Below are positions 57,296-64,000 of a stretch of DNA of 64,000 nucleotides, piece after piece. The notes under the pieces were generated by a model. The model saw only the letters and a program-made list of their open reading frames with translations, searched no databases and was not told the DNA's origin. The stretch's first letter is position 1; each line of letters begins with the position of its first letter. Source of the stretch: a virus. The stretch is taken from IMG/VR virus record IMGVR_UViG_3300005289_000016, positions 124,001 through 188,000 of that record; one strand, 5' to 3'. The translations under genes and the position numbers were made by a program.

Positions 57296-58036
57296 ATGCA
57301 AACCGTACCTGCAACCGTATTTGGCATCGCACGTAACGACGAAGTCGTCCAGATGTCGAGCCCAGATAACTACACGTTTCTTCCACTGCCCGGCGACTGG
57401 AAGCTGGCTGTGCTGAATGAAGCTGTGTTTTCCATGCTGGTCGAAAACGGCCATACCGAATTCGGCGTCATGTACAGCCCCGAAGCCGAGAAAGCATTCG
57501 GTTACATCGAACCCGACTTGACCAAGATCTCCCTCGATAAGGTCAAGCGGTTCTACGTCGATCCAACCACAGCTCACTTCTTGGGCTTGATGCTGGATTG
57601 GTCCACCGTTGGCATTGACGGCGGGACTTACGATGACCGAGATGGCAGGAACTGGACTCCGGTTGAAGACGAATGCTGGCACGGCGACATTGACTCCGTG
57701 ATCCTCAACCTCGTCATGCCGAAAGACGGCGGTGGCGCTTGCGGTTGTGGTGACAATGCCGGTGCGGTTGAAGCACTGGGCAAGTTCATCGAAACGCAGC
57801 GCAATCACCCGATCATCGTCACCGATGAAGCCCGTGACAAAGCCCGCAATGAAACCCTGTACGACAAAGGGATCAAGGGCAATGCTTTCCTCTTCATCGG
57901 CTACGTCCTGGACGCAGCTGGCTTCACCGAACACGGCGGTTCCGTCTACCACGGTTGGCTCGAACTCAAGGGCGTGTACCTCGCGTTCCTGATTGCCGAG
58001 TCCATCGCAGAAACCGCCCGCGTAAACGCCGAGTAA
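57296..58036 (+). CDS. Hypothetical protein, 246 aa
   Basis: Not recognised. A Cys/Gly cluster (GGGACGCGD, about residues 142-150) may bind metal. The remainder is mixed with acidic loops. CCAGGAAAC precedes the ATG. Confidence 0.82.
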   Translation: MQTVPATVFGIARNDEVVQMSSPDNYTFLPLPGDWKLAVLNEAVFSMLVENGHTEFGVMYSPEAEKAFGYIEPDLTKISLDKVKRFYVDPTTAHFLGLMLDWSTVGIDGGTYDDRDGRNWTPVEDECWHGDIDSVILNLVMPKDGGGACGCGDNAGAVEALGKFIETQRNHPIIVTDEARDKARNETLYDKGIKGNAFLFIGYVLDAAGFTEHGGSVYHGWLELKGVYLAFLIAESIAETARVNAE

Positions 58037-58044
58037 TCGGCGCT

Positions 58045-58061
58045 TTACCTTCGTACATTCA
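58045..58061 (+). promoter_or_regulatory. Possible weak phage promoter, TACATTCA
   Basis: TTTACCTTCG then TACATTCA (58054-58061), 27 bases before the ATPase start. A looser match than the others. Confidence 0.35.
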
Positions 58062-58087
58062 TTCTGAAATTCATCAAGGAACTACCC

Positions 58088-59341
58088 ATGGATCGCAAGG
58101 CTTCTATCAGCATCAACAACTTCGACAACCACATGGTCATCCGCATGAACGATGAGTCCAACCTCATCGACCACGTGCCGGCCATGGTGTACAAGGCTTC
58201 CATAGGTCGTCCTGGCATCATCATGGTCAAGGACCGTCCGAACTTCACCTTGCCTCAACTGCGTTTTGGCAAGCACAATGCCCGCGTCAAGCAGATCACC
58301 GCCAGCTACGACCGTTTCGGTAAAAGCAACGGCGTCCTGCTGCACGGTCTGAAGGGGTCGGGCAAGAGCCTGTTGGCAGAAGAACTGGGTAACTGGATGA
58401 TCGCGCAAGATCTGCCGGTCATCATGGTCACTGAACCCATGGGTGCTGAAGAACTGGGTATCATCATCAAGGCCATCGGTCCTTGCATGGTGTACTTCGA
58501 CGAGTTCGGCAAGACCTACAACGAGAAGGTCGAACGTGAGCGTCTGCTGCCGCTGTTCAGCGACACGTCGTTCCTGGGTGTGATGTTCGTCATCACTGGC
58601 AACGAAGCGGAAGAGTTCTCCGACTACCTGGTCAACCGTCCGCAGCGTTTCCGTTACAACATCGGTTTCGGCACGAGCATCGACCTCGAAACCCTCCACG
58701 ACATCATGTCCAAGATGCAGGTCTCCGAGCATCTGCACAAGGCGTTCGAAGCGTACGTGAAGCGCGAAAGCGGCAAGTTGAACTTCGACTCACTGCTCTG
58801 CGTCATCCGTGAATCGGCTGGCTGCAAAGACGCCATCGAAGTCGCCGACATGTGCGAAATCCTCAACGTGCCAGATTTCCCACGGATGCAGTGGTTCATC
58901 TCGCATGTTGAGGTTGTTGACACTCCGGAAGACTACGTGGGCTTCGGCTACATGATGCACGGTATCCGCCACGGCCGCGGCGACATGTCGATCAAGATCC
59001 AGGAATCTCGCCGTAATGCGGACGTCTCGTTCCTGAGCTTCGGCAACGCTAAGTCCGACCCGCTCCTTAAAGACGCGATGCTGCACATCGAGAACCTCGA
59101 AGAGTCGGAAGGCACTCGCGTGGTCGAGTACAAGGGGCTTCGTACGTTCCGCATCACGCTGACCTACGGCTTTGAGTACAACAGCTCTACGCTCAACCTG
59201 TCCGCTGTTGACTCGTTCAACGAGAAGGACGAAAACAAACTTCCTGGCATCGGGCGCATGCACAGCGAGTCGGTTGTCGTTGACAGCGGTGAACAGGCTG
59301 CCATGTCGGGTAAGCACATCCACGGCCAACGCATCAATTAA
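58088..59341 (+). CDS. AAA+ ATPase, 417 aa
   Basis: Walker A GLKGSGKS (87-94), Walker B CMVYFDEF (133-140, Asp138-Glu139), sensor FVITGNE, and an arginine-finger-like PQRFRY follow in standard order. The C-terminal 200 residues have no recognised domain. Strong codon bias. Phage AAA ATPases of this kind serve in replication, packaging or protein remodelling. Nothing here selects one. AAGGAACTACCC precedes the ATG. Confidence 0.88.
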   Translation: MDRKASISINNFDNHMVIRMNDESNLIDHVPAMVYKASIGRPGIIMVKDRPNFTLPQLRFGKHNARVKQITASYDRFGKSNGVLLHGLKGSGKSLLAEELGNWMIAQDLPVIMVTEPMGAEELGIIIKAIGPCMVYFDEFGKTYNEKVERERLLPLFSDTSFLGVMFVITGNEAEEFSDYLVNRPQRFRYNIGFGTSIDLETLHDIMSKMQVSEHLHKAFEAYVKRESGKLNFDSLLCVIRESAGCKDAIEVADMCEILNVPDFPRMQWFISHVEVVDTPEDYVGFGYMMHGIRHGRGDMSIKIQESRRNADVSFLSFGNAKSDPLLKDAMLHIENLEESEGTRVVEYKGLRTFRITLTYGFEYNSSTLNLSAVDSFNEKDENKLPGIGRMHSESVVVDSGEQAAMSGKHIHGQRIN

Positions 59342-59381
59342 TCCAACCCGCAACACCAACCCAAAGACTGAGGAGTCTTGC

Positions 59382-59705
59382 ATGAAAATCAAAGATATCG
59401 AGAAGCACCAAGCGATCCTGGCTTTCCTGGCCAAGGACAAGAAACCCTTCGAAGCCTTTGTAGCCAAGGCTGACAAGAAAGAGCTGGTGTTCCAAGTCGA
59501 CAAGACCATCCAGATGTCCGTGGAAGTCGAAGACTACGACAAAACCATCAAGGCCGGCTCCACCATCGCCATCGACGTCGAAACCGGCATCGTGACTCTG
59601 GTAGCCGAAACCGGCGTGGCTCCACAAGCCGAACTGCCGAAGTCCAGCCCTCGCAAATCCTGCTCCTCGCATGCCGAGTTGCAAGAATCCCGCGGCGGCT
59701 ACTAA
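59382..59705 (+). CDS. Hypothetical protein, 107 aa
   Basis: Not recognised. Lys/Glu/Val-rich strand-and-helix protein with a Ser/Pro C-terminus. Codon bias indicates strong expression, and GAGGAGTC is upstream. Likely in the same unit as the ATPase. Confidence 0.8.
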   Translation: MKIKDIEKHQAILAFLAKDKKPFEAFVAKADKKELVFQVDKTIQMSVEVEDYDKTIKAGSTIAIDVETGIVTLVAETGVAPQAELPKSSPRKSCSSHAELQESRGGY

Positions 59706-59713
59706 GCCTGCAT

Positions 59714-59745
59714 AGAGAGGACCTTCGGGTCCTCTCTTTATTTTT
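59714..59745 (+). terminator. TTCG-loop terminator
   Basis: 10-bp stem AGAGAGGACC/GGTCCTCTCT with TTCG loop, then TTATTTTTGGAG. Confidence 0.9.
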
Positions 59746-59754
59746 GGAGTTCGT

Positions 59755-60279
59755 ATGACTGCTATTGTGTACCATGATGGGAAGTTGATCGGCGACCGCA
59801 AGCAGGTGGCCTTAACGATACCTACAGCATTCGAAGACGGTCCTAAGGTCTTCATCAGCCGCGATAAGCAATTCGCTTACGGTGCCACTGGCTCCGCCAT
59901 CCATGATTCCATTCGTGACGAATTGGAAGCACAACTCCGTATGGTTCTTGAACGTCTGGTCCTGGACAAACGAGACGTTGTTCCTCTTGCTGACATCATG
60001 GGTGACGACAAGATTGAATGCTTCACCCACGGCACCGTGATGACGCGTGACCATCAATGGGGCATCATGTCCTACGGTTCTCGCTTTCGTCGCTTAGAAG
60101 GCCATACACACGGCGTAGGGACGGGTGGGACACTGCTGGCCTCCATGTTGGTCTGCGGTATGTCGCTCAAAGACGCCATGCCTGTTGTAGAACGTCTGGA
60201 TCACTTGACCGGCACGAAGGTTGATGTGATTTACGCAAGCCGACTCAAGCCATTTGTTATCAAAGGGACGCCACTGTGA
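59755..60279 (+). CDS. HslV/proteasome-like Ntn-hydrolase, 174 aa
   Basis: MTAIVYHDGKLIGDRK places a Thr at position 2, ready to become the N-terminal nucleophile after Met removal. Asp14 and Lys31 follow (GPKVFI), then FAYGATGS and a central GVGTGGTL turn. This matches phage peptidase-like proteins of the HslV/20S family. It may be a true peptidase working with a host or phage unfoldase, or an enzymatically silent relative. The next gene starts at GTG overlapping its stop. Confidence 0.75.
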   Translation: MTAIVYHDGKLIGDRKQVALTIPTAFEDGPKVFISRDKQFAYGATGSAIHDSIRDELEAQLRMVLERLVLDKRDVVPLADIMGDDKIECFTHGTVMTRDHQWGIMSYGSRFRRLEGHTHGVGTGGTLLASMLVCGMSLKDAMPVVERLDHLTGTKVDVIYASRLKPFVIKGTPL

Positions 60280-60869
60280 ACTTCCTAATCTATCGCCGCG
60301 GCAAGATCGGTTTCCCTGAAACTCACCATGCCAACGAAGGGGTGCATTTCAAAGTGCTCGAGGCCGACCCTGACACCTACTTCAGTGATCAGGGCTTCAT
60401 CTATCCGCTGTCGGGCACCGGACCTAACATTGCGGACGTTGTCAGCGGACGTCTGCGCATGGCCAACCACCCTCGTGTCTCGATGAGCATGATGGCTTTC
60501 ATGATCACCAAGCAAGGGGCGATCACGCAAGTCGACATCTTCAAGAACAACACTCATCCGGATGAGAAACGCTGGACGTTGGACTTCCATGGGTTGCCTA
60601 AGGGCAATTCCACGTACGTCATGTGCTCAGACACCATGACTCGTGACTCGTTGTTGGGTGCACTGGCCGCGTGGAAGGATGAGGAGAAGTTCCAGAAGGA
60701 CACCAACGCCATGTCGGTCGCTTCAAATTATCCGATCGTGTGGTTTACTGTGGAAGAGATCATTGAACGTCTCAATAAACTCTACCCAGAGACCAACACC
60801 AAAGATGACGAAGACAACACTGCCTCCGGTCACCGCCGTCCCCGTAATCGGCCTCTCCCCCGACGGTAA
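60276..60869 (+). CDS. Diverged partner of the HslV-like protein, 197 aa (GTG start)
   Basis: MNFLIYRRGKIGFPE, then HFKVLEADP and IYPLSGTGPNIADVV, follow the same layout as the gene before but with Asn at position 2, so the catalytic Thr is missing. It may be an inactive second subunit. The last 17 residues are Arg/Pro-rich and coincide with another ORF in a different frame (60805-60912), so the real C-terminus may lie earlier. Helix ending in IIERLNKLYPE precedes that tail. Confidence 0.75.
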   Translation: MNFLIYRRGKIGFPETHHANEGVHFKVLEADPDTYFSDQGFIYPLSGTGPNIADVVSGRLRMANHPRVSMSMMAFMITKQGAITQVDIFKNNTHPDEKRWTLDFHGLPKGNSTYVMCSDTMTRDSLLGALAAWKDEEKFQKDTNAMSVASNYPIVWFTVEEIIERLNKLYPETNTKDDEDNTASGHRRPRNRPLPRR

Positions 60870-60912
60870 AATCACCATCACTTACAGGCCCATAAGCACA
60901 CCGGGTAAATAA
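60805..60912 (+). CDS. Possible small overlapping protein, 35 aa
   Basis: ATG at 60805 inside the end of the preceding gene. It runs past that gene's stop to TAA at 60910-60912. The 35 residues contain a plausible strand pair (GLSPDGKITITYRP), more protein-like than the overlapping Arg/Pro-rich tail. It could be a separate gene, or the result of a frameshift extension of the preceding one. No strong ribosome-binding site. Confidence 0.35.
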   Translation: MTKTTLPPVTAVPVIGLSPDGKITITYRPISTPGK

Positions 60913-60935
60913 ATACGTTTTGCTCGTGATCTATG
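60907..60935 (+). promoter_or_regulatory. Putative phage promoter, AAATAAAW-17-TATG class
   Basis: AAATAAAT at 60907-60914 and TATG at 60932-60935, spacer 17. It is similar to the two elements near 3.3 and 3.8 kb and precedes the compositionally distinct region. Confidence 0.4.
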
Positions 60936-60964
60936 TAGTAGCACTGTGACATCATCCAAGGATA

Positions 60965-61165
60965 GTGCCATTGTTCGGATCGTTCTTAGGTTCCGTGCGC
61001 CGCATCTGGTCGTCACTACAACGTCTTCTAAAGGCCGTGTCACTCGTGACGCCGCCGAATGAGACGGACGACCCGCCGCGCATTACCGGGACCGTTACAT
61101 CCGTTTCAGTGACTTCGGTGCCCTACCTCACGCATAAGGCGCGTGGAACGGTAGGTGCACCGTAG
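60965..61165 (+). CDS. Small protein, amphipathic N-terminus, 66 aa (GTG start)
   Basis: GTG at 60965 behind CCAAGGA. The first 28 residues are amphipathic-basic (RRIWSSLQRLLKAV), a type that can insert in membranes. The rest is Thr/Val/Pro-rich. Codons (TTA, CTA, TCA, GGA) are unlike the neighbours. Could belong to a lysis or envelope cassette with the next gene, but no family is seen. Confidence 0.5.
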   Translation: MPLFGSFLGSVRRIWSSLQRLLKAVSLVTPPNETDDPPRITGTVTSVSVTSVPYLTHKARGTVGAP

Positions 61166-61221
61166 CACTGGAGACCTAAAATTACTGAGCGCCCATACCC
61201 TGCCCTCTAAGGAGCTACACG

Positions 61222-61524
61222 ATCAGATCCCTTCGCGGCGCCGCCGTGTTGGCTTTGCTTACCTTGTCAGTCGCCCTGTCGGTACAGGCGGAACCTCAAA
61301 AGGACCGCTACCAGGACAAGGCCGTTACTGCGACGTCCGATAAGTCATTTCCTCACCACTCGACACTAGGTCTGTTGAGGGCTGTGCCATCCGTGGCGCG
61401 GTTAGAGGGAGTGCTCTTCATGGCACGTGAGTCGCAGCGACGGATAGCGACAGCTACGACCGGGAAGCCCAGCACGGGCACTGATAGGACTATCCAGCGC
61501 GTGCCTAAGGTGCACGTCGGCTGA
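61222..61524 (+). CDS. Small exported protein with possible AUC start, 100 aa
   Basis: In-frame reading from ATC at 61222 gives RSLRGAAVLALLTLSVALS, a complete Sec signal peptide with basic n-region ending VQA before EPQKD. AAGGAG (61209-61214) sits seven bases upstream, the ideal distance. No ATG, GTG or TTG fits there. The first usual start is GTG 61246, which has no ribosome-binding site and would remove the basic n-region. Either AUC is used or a point change or sequencing error altered AUG. The mature part is basic. Codons (CGG, AGG, ATA, GGA) differ from neighbours. Confidence 0.55.
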   Translation: MRSLRGAAVLALLTLSVALSVQAEPQKDRYQDKAVTATSDKSFPHHSTLGLLRAVPSVARLEGVLFMARESQRRIATATTGKPSTGTDRTIQRVPKVHVG

Positions 61525-61529
61525 TCAAT

Positions 61530-61555
61530 AGTCTGAGTTCAGTGAACTACATTGA
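61530..61555 (+). promoter_or_regulatory. Possible phage promoter, TACATTGA
   Basis: GTCTGAGTTCAGTGAAC then TACATTGA (61548-61555), with ATTCCGATT after. A looser match to the TACATTAT class, just upstream of a non-coding segment. Confidence 0.35.
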
Positions 61556-61562
61556 TGACTAT

Positions 61563-61812
61563 TGATTCCGATTGAGTTCGGTTAAATTGGATGGCAATGG
61601 CCTCCAGTCTGATACTGACCTACGACTAAGTAACACAAGGCCTCGCACAATGCGAAGACGCGCTTGGTGAAAGGCCTCGGGGGATGAGGACGACAAGCGC
61701 TACACAGGGTTACGGGGCATCGTCGATAGTCGTTCCTATGGTGGGGTTGATCTCCCATTGAGGTGCGTCCGAACGATTGCCCCAAGACTTCTCTTTCTTT
61801 TTTTTGTTTTGC
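61563..61812 (+). ncRNA. Putative structured non-coding RNA region
   Basis: About 290 bases between the last ORF and the 100-aa gene with no credible reading frame. TCGCA/TGCGA (61643-61655) is a perfect hairpin. GCGCTTG (61660-61666) pairs with CAAGCGC (61694-61700) and encloses a CCTC/GAGG hairpin (61675-61678 with 61686-61689). The segment ends with a T-rich run (61791-61812) but no clear terminator stem. The antisense ORF 61582-61785 has no coding character. Boundaries are uncertain. Confidence 0.4.
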
Positions 61813-61850
61813 CGGGGTACCAATCCTATAGTTACCATTTGAGGTGTCCC

Positions 61851-62153
61851 ATGTCTCTTGTTCAGATCTCTACCGCTTACGCCAATTCAAGTCCTCCAGG
61901 GCACCGGGATAACCCAGAACGCTGGATGGCTGCCCGTATCACCGCTAGTCACATGAACACCATGTTGCAGCTTATCAAGAAGTCATCCTTCGATAAGCTC
62001 TCTGGTGAAGAGTTCGACTCTGCCAAGCACCTGATGAAAACCATCCAAGGGGCTGCTGGCATCTTCATTGACGCACTGCATACCGCAGATAGCATTGACC
62101 AGCTCATTGACATCAACAATGAGTTCTACAAGATGGCCTGCACCAAATGCTGA
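61851..62153 (+). CDS. Hypothetical helical protein, 100 aa
   Basis: Not recognised. A disordered-type first 20 residues, then helices (HMNTMLQLIKKS, TADSIDQLIDINNEF). The ATG at 61851 follows GAGGTG. It ends with two Cys. Confidence 0.8.
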   Translation: MSLVQISTAYANSSPPGHRDNPERWMAARITASHMNTMLQLIKKSSFDKLSGEEFDSAKHLMKTIQGAAGIFIDALHTADSIDQLIDINNEFYKMACTKC

Positions 62154-62157
62154 CATA

Positions 62158-62188
62158 GAGCCCGGGGAATCCCCGGGCTCTTTTGCCG
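62158..62188 (+). terminator. Terminator followed by TTTTGCCG
   Basis: 10-bp stem GAGCCCGGGG/CCCCGGGCTC with AAT loop, then TTTTGCCG (62181-62188), a one-base variant of the recurring octamer. Confidence 0.87.
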
Positions 62189-62191
62189 TCT

Positions 62192-62226
62192 CGATTCGAT
62201 TCGAAATATTTTCAACAATACATGAT
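62192..62226 (+). promoter_or_regulatory. Putative phage promoter, TACATTAT class
   Basis: GATTCGATTCGAAATATTTTCAACAA then TACATGAT (62219-62226). GATTCGAA and TTTCAAC match the elements at 28126 and 56787. Confidence 0.6.
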
Positions 62227-62264
62227 TCCGATGAATAACCTACCCTGATCATTGGAGATCAAAC

Positions 62265-62591
62265 ATGAACCTGCTCGCTAAAGCTGTAGAATTGAAAGCC
62301 GCTCAAGAAGCTGCTAAACCAGTTGAGAAAGTATCTCTGCTGGCCCGTATCAAAGCTTACTTCCGTAAGCGTGCTGGCAAGAAAGCATACGAGGCTCTGA
62401 AACAAGCCAAGCGTGAAGAGAAAGCCCAACTGGCTCTCACCAACGCTGAACGTGCTGACTTGCTGGACAAAGAATCCGATGAGCTGATCATGCAGTCCAT
62501 CGGCGTGAAAGACAAAGCCAAGGTTGACGAACTGATTGAACTGGCTACTGCCAAGTCGATCGAAGCCGCTTCCCTGCGCGTAGCATTTTAA
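62265..62591 (+). CDS. Small basic helical protein, 108 aa
   Basis: Not recognised. Almost wholly helical, rich in Lys, Ala and Glu with heptad-like spacing, and a basic patch (RIKAYFRKRAGKKAYEALKQ). It may be DNA- or membrane-associated. Expressed from the TACATTAT-type promoter. Confidence 0.82.
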   Translation: MNLLAKAVELKAAQEAAKPVEKVSLLARIKAYFRKRAGKKAYEALKQAKREEKAQLALTNAERADLLDKESDELIMQSIGVKDKAKVDELIELATAKSIEAASLRVAF

Positions 62592-62617
62592 TCCCCCGGA
62601 ACTGAAGGAGTTTCATC

Positions 62618-63337
62618 ATGGAAAAGCAAGTAGCCGTAATCGTTGGTGTTGGTGCTGTAGCCGCTGCTCTGGTTGGCGGTCTGGGTTGGAAGACTCTGAA
62701 GAACCGCACTGGCAGTGACAAACTGTCCCAAGAGGCCATGGACCAGCGCAAAGAAGAACTGCGTGCTCGTCTGGCAAACAAGATCACCCAGCCTGTAGAA
62801 GTACAGGTAGTTCACAAGGAAGCTGACCTCAGCACTCTGCGTGAAAGCGGTGTTCCAGTGTTGGCAAACATTGCCAGCCTGTTGGTCGAGACCACCGAAG
62901 CACCAACCATGGATCAGGTGGTGCAAACCATCCTCCATGCAGAAACACCTAAGGACATCGTCGAGGTGATCGAAGGTGCTCACGGTGAGAAGGTCGTCAG
63001 CATCTCCCGTCCTCGGGCGGTGACTGCTCCTGTACAACCCGATCAGACTCCGATGTTCTGGAGTTCGTTCGTGACCAAATTGCGTCGTCCCGATGTCATC
63101 GAGATGTCTTCGAAGGACTTCGATACGCGCAATGGAGACTTGGCTCGTGGGTACCACAAATGCCGCGTGGATGGCGTTGATGGTGTTCTGCACGTGACCA
63201 AGTCCAACGTCTCTGCCGTGCTGCACATGGGCGGAGATGAGTTCACCGGCATCAGTACTTCGGGTAGTCGCTTCAATGGCAAAGGGTTGGTTAACCTGAA
63301 CCATGAGCAAGCGAAGAACTTCTTGACCGGTCGTTGA
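62618..63337 (+). CDS. Membrane-anchored protein, 239 aa
   Basis: A Gly/Ala-rich hydrophobic segment at about residues 5-23 with no cleavage site anchors the protein. A polar helical region follows, then a strand-rich C-terminal domain. With Lys ahead of the helix and many charges behind, the bulk could face either side. Function unknown. Its start follows GAAGGAG. Confidence 0.82.
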   Translation: MEKQVAVIVGVGAVAAALVGGLGWKTLKNRTGSDKLSQEAMDQRKEELRARLANKITQPVEVQVVHKEADLSTLRESGVPVLANIASLLVETTEAPTMDQVVQTILHAETPKDIVEVIEGAHGEKVVSISRPRAVTAPVQPDQTPMFWSSFVTKLRRPDVIEMSSKDFDTRNGDLARGYHKCRVDGVDGVLHVTKSNVSAVLHMGGDEFTGISTSGSRFNGKGLVNLNHEQAKNFLTGR

Positions 63338-63405
63338 TATACCGCCATAATGGCACTTCACCATAACCCGGGACTCTGAGGGTCCCACTTGCAAGAGGCT
63401 TTACC

Positions 63406-63777
63406 ATGCGTCCTTTGAAACAAGCAATCTACTCCAGCCGTACTGCTGACAAGTTCGTTGTTCGTCTGCCTGATGGCATGCGTGAACGTATCGCAGAGGT
63501 TGCTAGGGATCACCATCGCTCAATGAACAGCGAGATCATTGCTCGCTTAGAGAAGAGCCTGGACCTGCCGGACGCTGAAGTGTTTGAAGTAGAAGCCCCG
63601 GAGGGTTCCATCTGGAATCCTTCCCTTCACAACTTGGTTCGTACCAAGGGTGGACAAATGGGCACTATCACGGAGTTCCGTGAAGTGTACAACAAGACAG
63701 CCGTCATCCAGGCTAAATTGGATCATCTGCATTGGCATGATCTCGGTGACTTGAAGCCGGTGTTTGTCAAAGCGTAA
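63406..63777 (+). CDS. Arc/MetJ-type ribbon-helix-helix DNA-binding protein, 123 aa
   Basis: Residues 15-52 fit the Arc family: strand [11 protein letters not shown], helix [12 protein letters not shown] and helix [13 protein letters not shown]. It dimerises to bind operator DNA with its paired strands. The C-terminal 70 residues are extra and unrecognised. Likely a transcription regulator of phage genes. AAGAGGC precedes the ATG. Confidence 0.87.
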   Translation: MRPLKQAIYSSRTADKFVVRLPDGMRERIAEVARDHHRSMNSEIIARLEKSLDLPDAEVFEVEAPEGSIWNPSLHNLVRTKGGQMGTITEFREVYNKTAVIQAKLDHLHWHDLGDLKPVFVKA

Positions 63778-63784
63778 CGGAATA

Positions 63785-63814
63785 GATCAGGGACCTTCGG
63801 GTCCCTGATCTTTA
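63785..63814 (+). terminator. TTCG-loop terminator
   Basis: 11-bp perfect stem GATCAGGGACC/GGTCCCTGATC with TTCG loop followed by TTTAG. It closes the regulator gene and faces a minus-strand gene end. Confidence 0.88.
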
Positions 63815-63830
63815 GTTCCTTTTTTCTTTG

Positions 63831-64000
63831 TTACCAACGCATGGTCGCTGACTTTCCTTTGACCGTGACCTTCTTGCCTTTGAGCCAGTCTTTCAGATCC
63901 ACCAACTCACAGCTATCAATCATCTTCGAGCCAATGACCGACTTGGTCTTGTACTCGTTGCTCATGCCGTTGTGCAGGTTGTCCACCTTGACCCACATGG
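63831..64000 (-). CDS. C-terminal end of a minus-strand gene (partial)
   Basis: On the minus strand the frame is open from the window edge for 55 codons from an internal ATG (at 63998) to TAA at 63831-63833. Residues include VKVDNLHNGMSNEYKTKS and DLKDWLKGKKVTVKG. The gene may begin beyond the window. Coding character is good, function unknown. Confidence 0.75.
   Translation of the reverse strand, partial: MWVKVDNLHNGMSNEYKTKSVIGSKMIDSCELVDLKDWLKGKKVTVKGKSATMRW

Noticed and set aside
61155-61343. ORF overlapping the exported small protein in another frame
   Set aside because: Arg/Gly/Pro-rich translation and no start signal. The signal-peptide frame is far more protein-like.
61582-61785. 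Minus-strand ORF in the non-coding segment
   Set aside because: Low-complexity, Arg/Cys/Pro-rich translation, no ribosome-binding site, and overlaps RNA-like complementary stems.
63364-63390. Hairpin GGGAC/GTCCC ahead of the Arc-type gene
   Set aside because: Only a 5-bp stem with a 7-base loop and no tail. It is too weak to call a terminator and might be part of an operator.
1-64000. CRISPR arrays, insertion sequences, integrase or attachment sites
   Set aside because: No regularly spaced direct repeats, no transposase motifs with inverted ends, and no integrase pattern were seen.

Overview
The window looks like a 64-kb piece of a large (probably jumbo) tailed phage that infects a Gram-negative bacterium. 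A Pseudomonas host is plausible from the base composition and codon choice, but this is inference. The evidence is dense gene packing (about 100 genes, many sharing start and stop codons), dozens of unrecognisable small proteins, phage tail-fibre modules, a phage-borne nucleotide and DNA enzyme set, Lipo, Sec and Tat export signals, and recurring phage-like promoter and terminator motifs. No terminase, capsid, RNA polymerase, tRNA, CRISPR or insertion sequence was seen. Those genes presumably lie outside the window.

Layout. (1) 1-24.1 kb, plus strand: a long array of small accessory genes, mostly of unknown function. It contains a very unusual thymidylate-synthase-family enzyme (9137-10759), a two-span membrane protein followed by an SPFH-domain lipoprotein, a second lipoprotein, a putative 2-oxoglutarate/Fe(II) dioxygenase (12966-14138), an HD phosphohydrolase resembling cyclic-nucleotide phosphodiesterases (15230-15955), and a small Tat-signal protein. 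(2) 24.1-29.0 kb, plus strand: virion/tail genes, with a fibre-like protein, an 853-aa PA14-containing protein, a DUF1353 protein and small fibre-like genes. (3) 29.0-40.7 kb, minus strand: a block of 13 structural-type genes. Most carry copies of one repeated beta-rich module. The last three proteins carry lectin-like, discoidin-like and fibrinogen-like domains, and one has eight 17-residue repeats. (4) 40.8-41.1 kb: a non-coding segment that looks like a promoter-structured RNA-terminator unit. (5) 41.1-47.6 kb, plus: a membrane protein, a degenerate GIY-YIG-like protein, a complete NAD-dependent DNA ligase and dihydrofolate reductase. (6) 47.6-50.0 kb: two paralogous fibre proteins. (7) 50-60.9 kb: a Nudix hydrolase, a highly codon-biased 627-aa protein next to a large Nudix-like protein, an AAA ATPase and a pair of HslV/proteasome-like Ntn-hydrolase relatives. 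(8) 60.9-61.85 kb: a compositionally distinct stretch with small exported-type ORFs, one of which seems to start at AUC, and a second structured non-coding segment. (9) 61.85-64 kb: small genes, an Arc-type repressor and the end of a minus-strand gene.

How it fits together. Thymidylate synthase-like enzyme, DHFR, DNA ligase and Nudix enzymes point to phage control of thymidine nucleotides and DNA repair. The oxygenase could act on nucleic acid, but this is not shown. Transcription units are bounded by hairpins, often with a TTCG loop, and several are followed directly by the octamer TTATGCCG. Units commonly restart from a TACATTAT-type element, and a second putative promoter class reads AAATAAAA-16/17 nt-TATG. 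All functional calls rest on motif reading by eye. None has been checked by database search.
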